Assembly (NCBI GenBank): GCA_010031985.1 | Contig: RGYP01000113.1 | Location: 1-6,073, forward strand | Source of the DNA: Gammaproteobacteria bacterium | Lineage (GTDB): Bacteria; Pseudomonadota; Gammaproteobacteria; Steroidobacterales; Steroidobacteraceae | Direction of reading: 5' to 3' | Length of the DNA: 6,073 nt | Shown: positions 1 through 4,999 of the stretch, in pieces | How positions within the stretch are numbered: position 1 is the stretch's first letter | Layout: each line of letters starts with the position of its first letter | Translations under genes and position numbers: made by a program | The notes under the pieces: model-generated | The model's database searches: none | What the model saw: the letters and a program-made list of their open reading frames with translations, nothing else | What the model was told of the DNA's origin: nothing

Positions 1-380
1 TCTTCGATTTGTCCGCCGTGGCCGCCTTGCTCGCGGTGATCGGTTATTCGCTCAACGACACGGTCGTGGTGTTCGATCGTATTCGTGAGCGTTTCGAAGC
101 CAACAAGCGCATGGCTCCGGCCGACGTGCTCAACCAGTCGGTCAATCAAACCCTCTCGCGCACCATCATGACGTCCGTCACCACCCTGATCGTCGTCGTG
201 GTGTTGTTGCTGCTCGGCGGTGCCGTGCTGCAGCCGTTCTCGTGGGCGCTCGTGGTGGGCATCCTCATCGGCACGTATTCTTCGATCTACATCGCTGCGG
301 CGGTCGCCCTCGACATGGGGCTCACTGCAGAGAGCCTGTTCCCGACGCGGAAAAAACTCGCCATCGACGACATGCCCTGA
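1..380 (+). CDS. secF: Protein translocase subunit SecF, C-terminal part (5' end outside window)
   Basis: SecF forms a membrane complex with SecD (and YajC) that uses the proton-motive force to help SecYEG complete protein export. The gene enters the window already open. The reading frame runs from base 3 (Phe-Asp-Leu-Ser-Ala) to the TGA at 378-380, giving 125 visible residues, so the TTG at 9 is an internal Leu codon and not a start. The segment matches the last three membrane helices of SecF. The family signature GYSLNDTVVVFDRIRE lies at about bases 45-92. A hydrophobic helix starting TLIVVVVLLLLGG follows, then a final helix around GILIGTYSSIYIAAA and a short cytoplasmic tail ending DDMP. 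E. coli SecF has GYSLND..VV.DRIRE in the same place and similar length after it, so the C-terminus is normal. secD is expected just upstream of the window. No intrinsic terminator follows the stop. Confidence 0.96.
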   Translation, partial: FDLSAVAALLAVIGYSLNDTVVVFDRIRERFEANKRMAPADVLNQSVNQTLSRTIMTSVTTLIVVVVLLLLGGAVLQPFSWALVVGILIGTYSSIYIAAAVALDMGLTAESLFPTRKKLAIDDMP

Positions 381-383
381 CCC

Positions 384-407
384 CCTGATCCGCGTCCTGA
401 TCTGCGC
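384..407. repeat. 12-bp imperfect tandem duplication after secF
   Basis: Bases 384-395 (CCTGATCCGCGT) and 396-407 (CCTGATCTGCGC) are adjacent copies matching at 10 of 12 positions. They lie 3 bp after the secF stop. There is no U-tract or strong stem, so it is not a terminator. It could be a chance slippage product or a tandem protein-binding site; nothing in the sequence decides. Confidence 0.5.
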
Positions 408-434
408 ACGCGGCAGTAGCGGTTGGACGGGCCG

Positions 435-469
435 CCCCCCTACAATCGGGAGAATCAGCCCGAGGGGGG
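435..469 (+). promoter_or_regulatory. Interrupted inverted repeat that covers the permease ribosome binding site
   Basis: CCCCCCT (435-441) is perfectly complementary to AGGGGGG (463-469). Inside it CGGG (447-450) pairs with CCCG (459-462) around an 8-nt loop. Together they make an 11-bp GC-rich stem interrupted only by five unpaired bases (442-446) on the left. The right arm is the Shine-Dalgarno of the permease. There is no following U-run, so it is not an intrinsic terminator. Only RNA starting upstream of 435, for example read-through from secF, could form the full stem. RNA from the putative promoter at 441-446 would lack the left arm. Confidence 0.55.
441..446 (+). promoter_or_regulatory. 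Possible -10 element (TACAAT) upstream of the transporter pair
   Basis: TACAAT matches the sigma-70 -10 consensus at 5 of 6 positions and lies 30 bp before the permease start codon, in the 96-bp gap after secF. A start of transcription near base 453 would give a leader of about 24 nt carrying the Shine-Dalgarno at 462-470. No good -35 hexamer is present at 16-18 bp spacing; TTGGAC at 423-428 is too close, with a 12-bp spacer. It is therefore a weak, activator-dependent or false promoter. Confidence 0.35.
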
Positions 470-470
470 A
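462..470 (+). promoter_or_regulatory. Shine-Dalgarno of the APC permease
   Basis: The purine run GAGGGGGGA ends 6 nt before the ATG at 477. It decides the start: an in-frame TTG at 423 would put this site inside the coding region and add 18 residues with no homology to the family. Confidence 0.75.
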
Positions 471-476
471 CGAAAC

Positions 477-1967
477 ATGAATTTCCGCATCAAGCCGCTC
501 GACGACATTCTTGCCAACGCCGAGCGCAAGAGCCTCAAACGCTCCCTCGGGGCCTTCCAGCTCACCATGATGGGTGTCGGCGCGATCATCGGCACCGGCA
601 TCTTCGTGCTCACCGCCGAAGCGGCCCAGAAGGCGGGCCCCGGTATGTTGCTGTCCTTCATCATCGCGGGCTTCGTGTGCGCGGTTGCGGCGCTCTGTTA
701 CGCCGAACTCGCCTCGATGGTGCCGGTCTCCGGTTCGGCCTACACCTATTCCTATGCCGTCATGGGCGAGATGGTCGCGTGGGTGGTCGGCTGGGCGCTG
801 GTGCTCGAATACGCGGTCGCGGCAAGTGCGGTGTCGGTCGGGTGGTCCAATTATTTTGTCGGCCTGATGGATCGGTCGCTCGGCATCGATATTCCCGAGG
901 CCTTCACCAAAGGCCCCTTTGCGGGCGGCATCATGAACCTGCCCGCAGCGGCCATTGCACTGCTCGTCACCTCGCTGCTCGTGATCGGTACGCGCGAGAG
1001 CGCATCGGTCAATGCCGTGCTGGTGACCATCAAAGTGACGGCGCTCACCGTGTTCGTGGCGCTCACGGTGCCGGTCATCAACGGTGACAACTTCGTGCCC
1101 TTCGCGCCGAACGGTTTCTGGGACGCCACGGGTCTCGGGATCGCGGGCGCAGCGGCCTCGATATTCTTTGCTTACGTCGGCTTCGATGCCGTATCGACGG
1201 CCGCCGAAGAAACCACCAATCCGCAGCGAAACATTCCGATCGGTCTGATCGGCAGTCTCGGCATGTGCACGGTGTTTTATTTGGTGGTCGCCGCGGGTGT
1301 GATCGGCTCGATCGGCGCGCAGCCGGTGCTGAATGAAGCCGGTATGGCGGTGGCGCCGGGCAGCGCCGAGTTCGCAGCCGTCTGCGCGCAACCGCAGCAT
1401 GCGCAGGCACTCGCCTGTAGCGGCGAGCCGCTCGCCTTCGTGCTCGACATGCTCGGCTGGGAGAAAGTCTCGCAGGTGATCGGTCTTGCGGCCTTCCTCG
1501 CGCTGCCGTCGGTCATCCTCATGATGCTCTTCGGTCAGACGCGAATTTTCTTCGTGATGGCGCGCGATGGCCTGTTGCCGGGCGCGGACACCCTCACCAA
1601 GGTGCACCCGAAGTTCAACACGCCCTACGTGGTGACGCTGATCACGGGCGTTGCGGTCACGGTCTTCGCCTCGTTCTTCCCGGTCGGCGTGCTCGCCGAC
1701 ATCGCCAACAGCGGAACCTTGTTCGCCTTCCTCGCGGTGTCGATCGGTGTGCTGGTACTGCGCGTGCGCGAGCCGAATCGTCCCCGTCCGTTCAAGACGC
1801 CGGCGGTGTGGATCGTCGGACCCTTGTCGCTGCTCGGTTGCGGGTTCCTGTTCTTTTCTTTGCCGCCCGCGACGCAGTTGACCTTCCTCTACTGGTCGAT
1901 CGCCGGCCTCGTGATCTACTTCGCGTACGGCTATTGGAAGAGCCCGCTCGCGAAGCCCCGCGTCTGA
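477..1967 (+). CDS. APC-superfamily amino acid permease (cationic amino acid transporter-like)
   Basis: This 496-residue inner-membrane protein is a probable amino acid importer with the LeuT-type fold and about 12 helices. The short cytoplasmic N-terminus ends in LKRSLGAFQLTMMGVGAIIG. The unwound TM1 motif IGTGIF is at residues 38-43. The family stretch YAELASMVPVSGSAYTYSYA spans residues 75-94. TM6 carries FFAYVGFDAVSTAAEETTNP (230-249) with the conserved intracellular RNIP just after it. This pattern is that of the bacterial CAT branch (GkApcT/YfnA-like); substrate cannot be read from sequence. An oddity is the extracellular loop between about residues 278 and 318, longer than in typical bacterial CATs and carrying C303 and C314. 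The start is set by the Shine-Dalgarno at 462-470. The stop lies 30 bp before the next transporter gene, suggesting one operon. Confidence 0.92.
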   Translation: MNFRIKPLDDILANAERKSLKRSLGAFQLTMMGVGAIIGTGIFVLTAEAAQKAGPGMLLSFIIAGFVCAVAALCYAELASMVPVSGSAYTYSYAVMGEMVAWVVGWALVLEYAVAASAVSVGWSNYFVGLMDRSLGIDIPEAFTKGPFAGGIMNLPAAAIALLVTSLLVIGTRESASVNAVLVTIKVTALTVFVALTVPVINGDNFVPFAPNGFWDATGLGIAGAAASIFFAYVGFDAVSTAAEETTNPQRNIPIGLIGSLGMCTVFYLVVAAGVIGSIGAQPVLNEAGMAVAPGSAEFAAVCAQPQHAQALACSGEPLAFVLDMLGWEKVSQVIGLAAFLALPSVILMMLFGQTRIFFVMARDGLLPGADTLTKVHPKFNTPYVVTLITGVAVTVFASFFPVGVLADIANSGTLFAFLAVSIGVLVLRVREPNRPRPFKTPAVWIVGPLSLLGCGFLFFSLPPATQLTFLYWSIAGLVIYFAYGYWKSPLAKPRV

Positions 1968-1983
1968 GTCACGCGCGCCTCAT

Positions 1984-1988
1984 GGGAG
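1984..1988 (+). promoter_or_regulatory. Shine-Dalgarno deciding a GTG start
   Basis: GGGAG lies 9 nt before GTG at 1998. The ATG at 1991 is in another frame and meets TGA after four codons. An in-frame TGA at 1989-1991 rules out any earlier start for the symporter. Confidence 0.65.
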
Positions 1989-1997
1989 TGATGCAGA

Positions 1998-3329
1998 GTG
2001 GCTGAGTCCGACGCGAAGCTCGCGAATCGGATCCTGCTCGGGCTCGTCGTCGGCGCCGTTGCCGGTGCGCTGACACTCGTTCTGGGCGGACCCTTCCCGG
2101 CGCTGCTCGAGGCAGCGCGCGGCCTGTCGTCGCAAGTGTTCGATCCGATCGGCCAGATCTTCCTGCGCATGCTCTTCTTCGTGGTCATGCCGCTCGTCTT
2201 TGCCTCGCTCGCCGCGGGCGTCGCTCAACTCGGCGAACTCACGCGACTCGGTCCGCTGGCCGTGCGCACCTTCACGCTGTTCTTCCTCAACATGTCGATC
2301 GCCTGCGTGCTCGGTCTAGCCATGATGAACGCGCTGCATCCTGGCGGTGCGGTCGAGGGCGAGACCAAGGCGCGCCTGCTCGAAGAATACGGCACCGCCT
2401 CGGGCAAGCTGATCGAGAAGCAGTCGGCGCAGCCCGACATGAGCTTCCAGACCGTGGTCGACATGTTCATGCCCCGCAATCTTCTCGGCGCGATCGCCGG
2501 TCACGATCGCGCCATGCTCGGCGAGGTATTGCCGCTGATCTTGTTCGCCATCCTGCTCGGCGCCGCGGCCTTGAGCTTGCAGACGCGCCGACGCGAGCAG
2601 TTGCAGTCGGGGCTCGAGCTCGTCTCCGAGCTCATGACGGGCATCGTGCGCTTTGCGTTGCTGCTGGCGCCGATCGCGGTGCCGGCGATGATCTACAGCG
2701 TCGTCGTCAAGATCGGCTGGGACATCTTGATCGCGCTCGGTGTTTTCGTGTTCGGCTGTCTTGCAGTGATGTTGCTGCATCTCTTCGGCACCATGTCGCT
2801 ATGGCTCAAGCTTTTCTCGCGCCATGGCCCGCTGCAGTTCTGGCGCACCATCCGGCCGGTGCTGGTGACGGCGTTTTCGACAAGCTCGAGCAGCGCCACT
2901 TTGCCTGCAGCACTTGCTTCGGCCCGTGACGATCTCGGCATCCGTCCGACCACGGCGGGCTTCGTGCTGCCGCTCGGCACCACCATGAACATGGCGGGCA
3001 CGGCGCTTTACGAGGGCTGCGTGGTGCTGTTCGTGGCGCAAGTGTTCGGTATTTCTTTGGGCGTCGGCGAGCAGGTGACCCTGCTGCTGCTGGCCGTCCT
3101 CGGCGCGGTGGCTGCAGCGGGCATTCCGGGCGGATCGTTGCCGATCATTGCGGGGCTCTTGATCACGTTCGGCATTCCGCCCGAGGGCATCGGTATCGTG
3201 CTCGGCGCCGATCGGCTGCTCGACATGACGCGTACGATGGTCAACGTGGGTGCCGACATGGTCACGACCGCGGTCGTCGATGCACTCGAGGGGCAGGGAC
3301 CCGCAAGCGGAGAGTCCGGCAACGCTTGA
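1998..3329 (+). CDS. Dicarboxylate/amino acid:cation symporter (DAACS, GltP/DctA family)
   Basis: This 443-residue inner-membrane elevator-type transporter probably imports acidic amino acids or C4-dicarboxylates with Na+ or H+. The GTG start follows a Shine-Dalgarno at 1984-1988. The HP1 serine motif TSSSSATLP is at residues 295-303. The TM7 motif reads NMAGT (331-335) where the family norm is NMDGT, followed by ALYEG. The HP2 segment GIPGGSLP is at 375-382. TM8 holds D409, R412, N416 and D420, equivalent to GltPh D394, R397, N401 and D405, which bind substrate and sodium; R412 favours an acidic substrate. The HP1 arginine of GltPh (R276) is Ser here, as in eukaryotic EAATs, but the compensating TM8 arginine of EAATs is Met410. 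The gene is probably cotranscribed with the permease 30 bp upstream and ends 48 bp from the convergent suhB stop. Confidence 0.93.
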   Translation: MAESDAKLANRILLGLVVGAVAGALTLVLGGPFPALLEAARGLSSQVFDPIGQIFLRMLFFVVMPLVFASLAAGVAQLGELTRLGPLAVRTFTLFFLNMSIACVLGLAMMNALHPGGAVEGETKARLLEEYGTASGKLIEKQSAQPDMSFQTVVDMFMPRNLLGAIAGHDRAMLGEVLPLILFAILLGAAALSLQTRRREQLQSGLELVSELMTGIVRFALLLAPIAVPAMIYSVVVKIGWDILIALGVFVFGCLAVMLLHLFGTMSLWLKLFSRHGPLQFWRTIRPVLVTAFSTSSSSATLPAALASARDDLGIRPTTAGFVLPLGTTMNMAGTALYEGCVVLFVAQVFGISLGVGEQVTLLLLAVLGAVAAAGIPGGSLPIIAGLLITFGIPPEGIGIVLGADRLLDMTRTMVNVGADMVTTAVVDALEGQGPASGESGNA

Positions 3330-3338
3330 TGCCACTCG

Positions 3339-3362
3339 GCACGCCGCCTGCAAGCACGCCGC
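3339..3362. repeat. 9-bp direct repeat in the convergent gap
   Basis: GCACGCCGC occurs at 3339-3347 and again at 3354-3362, 15 bp apart, in the 48 bp between the stop codons of the symporter and suhB. No stem followed by a T-run is seen on either strand, so termination between these convergent genes is not explained by an intrinsic terminator. Confidence 0.5.
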
Positions 3363-3377
3363 GTTGTTCGATCTGCC

Positions 3378-4178
3378 TCAGTCCTCGCGCAGCTTCGGCG
3401 TCAGATGCGGGGCGAGCAGTGCCACCATGGCTTCGTAAACTTTGGGCGAGGCGGCGATGATGTTGCCGCCTTGCTTGAATTCGCCTCCCGAGAGCGTGCC
3501 GACGCGGCCGCCGGCTTCTTCGACCAAAAGCGAGCCGGCGGCAGTGTCCCAGGGGCCGAGACCGATCTCGAAGAATCCGTCGGTGCGCCCTGCAGCAACG
3601 TAGGCGAGATCGAGTGCGGCGGAGCCCGGACGGCGCACGCCTGCGGTGTTCAGCATCACGTCCTTGAGCATCGCGAGGTAGGTATCGAGATATTCGGTAT
3701 TGGCGCGATACGGAAAGCCGGTGCCGATCAGCGCACCCTCGAGCGTGCGTTGTGCGCTGACGCGGATGCGGCGGTTTTCGAGGTGGGCGCCATCACCGCG
3801 CGAGGCAGTGAAAACTTCCTGGCGCATCGGGTCGTAGACCACGCCGTGCTCGATACGACCGCGCACGCGCGCTCCGATGGAGACACAGAAGTGCGGCAGA
3901 CCATGGATGAAATTGGTGGTGCCGTCGAGCGGGTCGATGATCCACTCGACGGGGCCGCTGCCCAGTTGCCCGCTCTCTTCGCCCAAGAAAGCATGGTCGG
4001 GGTAGGCGCGGCGGATGGTGGCGATGATGTCGGCCTCGGCAGCCCGGTCGACTTCGGTGACGTAGTCGTTGCGACCTTTGCTCGACACTTCGAGCGAGTC
4101 CAGCCGATTGAGGCTACGAACGATCAGGTCGGCCGCGCGACGCGCGGCGCGCACGGCGATGTTGAGTAGTGGCTGCAT
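3378..4178 (-). CDS. suhB: Inositol-1-monophosphatase family protein SuhB
   Basis: SuhB hydrolyses myo-inositol-1-phosphate with Mg2+. In E. coli it also binds RNA polymerase/NusA and takes part in rRNA antitermination and ribosome assembly. The 266-residue product is almost the length of E. coli SuhB (267) and colinear with it, beginning MQPLLNIAVRAARRAADLIV. Metal-site residues are visible: E67 in GEESG, D82 and D85 in WIIDPLDGTTNF, and D211 in the C-terminal GPWDTAAGSLLVEEAGG motif (208-224). GSAALDLAYVAAGRTDGFFE (185-204) is also highly typical. The frame stays open 77 codons upstream of the chosen ATG, but that part runs antisense through trmJ and has no SuhB similarity. There is no Shine-Dalgarno before the ATG. 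The gene is divergent from trmJ and convergent with the symporter. Confidence 0.97.
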   Translation of the reverse strand: MQPLLNIAVRAARRAADLIVRSLNRLDSLEVSSKGRNDYVTEVDRAAEADIIATIRRAYPDHAFLGEESGQLGSGPVEWIIDPLDGTTNFIHGLPHFCVSIGARVRGRIEHGVVYDPMRQEVFTASRGDGAHLENRRIRVSAQRTLEGALIGTGFPYRANTEYLDTYLAMLKDVMLNTAGVRRPGSAALDLAYVAAGRTDGFFEIGLGPWDTAAGSLLVEEAGGRVGTLSGGEFKQGGNIIAASPKVYEAMVALLAPHLTPKLRED

Positions 4179-4207
4179 ACTGGCAAAGAGCGATGAAGAA
4201 ACACCGT

Positions 4208-4213
4208 TAGAAT
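4208..4213 (+). promoter_or_regulatory. Probable -10 of trmJ (TAGAAT), near-leaderless start
   Basis: TAGAAT matches TATAAT at 5 of 6 positions and ends 9 bp before the trmJ ATG (4223). Counting the last T as -7 places +1 at about 4220, only 3 nt before the start codon. No Shine-Dalgarno precedes the ATG, which fits a leaderless or near-leaderless message. No clear -35 is visible; CTGGCA at 4180-4185 has 4 of 6 matches but a 22-bp spacer. Confidence 0.5.
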
Positions 4214-4214
4214 A
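4209..4214 (-). promoter_or_regulatory. Possible -10 of suhB (TATTCT on the minus strand), overlapping that of trmJ
   Basis: Read on the minus strand, 4214 down to 4209 gives TATTCT, 4 of 6 matches with the key -12 T, -11 A and -7 T present. It overlaps the trmJ -10 by five bases inside the inverted repeat GTTA-GAA-TAAC (4206-4216). The predicted +1 is near 4202, giving a 24-nt suhB leader. The short 44-bp divergent gap leaves little other room for a suhB promoter unless it lies inside trmJ. Confidence 0.4.
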
Positions 4215-4222
4215 ACACGCGC

Positions 4223-4999
4223 ATGATTGCCGTCGCCGACATCCGCGTCGTTCTCGTCGAGTCCTCCCACCCCGGCAACATCGGGGCGGTGGCGCGCGCC
4301 ATGAAAAACATGGGCCTCGAAAAACTCGTGCTGGTCCGCCCCAAGGAATTTCCGCACTCCGAAGCGAGCGCGCGCGCTTCGGGTGCCACCGACGTTCTCG
4401 AGCGTGCAACGGTCGTCGACACGCTCGAGGCGGGAATCGCCGACTGCGGCTTCATCGTTGCGACTACGGCGCGCGATCGCGATCAGAACATTCGCGTACT
4501 CGATGTGCGCGAGGGTGCCGAGCGTCTGGTTGCCGAGAGTGCTCGCGGTCCGGTGGCGCTGCTCTTCGGCAACGAACGCACGGGACTGACGAATGAAGAA
4601 CTCTCGCTCGCGCACCTGCTGCTCCGAATCCCGGCAAACCCGGCCTATGCCTCGCTCAATCTGGCGATGGCGGTGCAGCTCGTGACCTACGAGGTCTACC
4701 GCGCACGCGGGGCGTACCACGTCTCTGCGCCGGGTCCTGTGCCGTTTGCGACTGCCGGCGAGATGGAGCGTCTCTACGCGCACTTGGCAGAAGTACTCGA
4801 ACAAGTCGGCTTTCGCGATCGCACGGCAAGCGGCACGCATCTCATGGAGCGCATTCGCCGCTTCCTCAACCGTGCCGAGCTCGATCAGAACGAGGCCAAC
4901 ATTCTGCGCGGCATTCTCACCGCCATTCAGGGGCGTCGCCGTCAGGCCGGTGAGCGCTCGAATAATGCGCCCGCCAAGAACGCGACGCACGAGTCATGA
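4223..4999 (+). CDS. trmJ: tRNA (cytidine/uridine-2'-O-)-methyltransferase TrmJ
   Basis: TrmJ uses S-adenosylmethionine to 2'-O-methylate position 32 in the anticodon loop of certain tRNAs. It is a cytoplasmic SPOUT-class (knotted) homodimer. The 258-residue product (E. coli about 246) shows the three SPOUT motifs: ESSHPGNIGAVARAMKNMG (13-31, with the conserved R25), FGNERTGLTNEEL (115-127) and IPANPAYASLNLAMAVQLV (136-154). The last two form the SAM-binding trefoil knot. The C-terminal helical extension includes MERLYAHLAEVLEQVGF (181-197) and NEANILRGILTAIQ (223-236), both typical of TrmJ and not of other SPOUT enzymes. The ATG at 4223 puts the core MTase strand IRVVLVESS right at the N-terminus as in E. 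coli. The TGA overlaps the ATG of the next gene (ATGA at 4996-4999), so translation of the two is probably coupled. Confidence 0.96.
   Translation: MIAVADIRVVLVESSHPGNIGAVARAMKNMGLEKLVLVRPKEFPHSEASARASGATDVLERATVVDTLEAGIADCGFIVATTARDRDQNIRVLDVREGAERLVAESARGPVALLFGNERTGLTNEELSLAHLLLRIPANPAYASLNLAMAVQLVTYEVYRARGAYHVSAPGPVPFATAGEMERLYAHLAEVLEQVGFRDRTASGTHLMERIRRFLNRAELDQNEANILRGILTAIQGRRRQAGERSNNAPAKNATHES

Noticed and set aside
402..416. CTGC...GCAG inverted repeat as a secF terminator
   Set aside because: The stem is only 4 bp and no T-run follows; it cannot be supported as an intrinsic terminator.
423..476. TTG start at 423 for the APC permease
   Set aside because: It would place the strong Shine-Dalgarno and the inverted repeat inside the gene and adds 18 residues without family similarity.
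2799..3353. 184-codon open frame on the minus strand opposite the symporter
   Set aside because: His/Arg/Gln-rich shadow translation with no motif; the symporter on the other strand is certain.
3405..4169. 254-codon open frame on the plus strand opposite suhB
   Set aside because: Shadow of suhB, which carries all the metal-site motifs; the plus-strand translation has no recognisable domain.
4179..4409. 77-codon N-terminal extension of suhB
   Set aside because: It is rich in Arg/Cys/Trp, runs antisense through trmJ and has no SuhB similarity; the ATG at 4178 gives the family's usual start MQPLLNIAVRAAR.
4124..4990. 288-codon open frame on the minus strand opposite trmJ
   Set aside because: It mirrors trmJ codons in a GC-rich genome, has a low-complexity basic composition and no recognisable motif, while trmJ itself is unmistakable.
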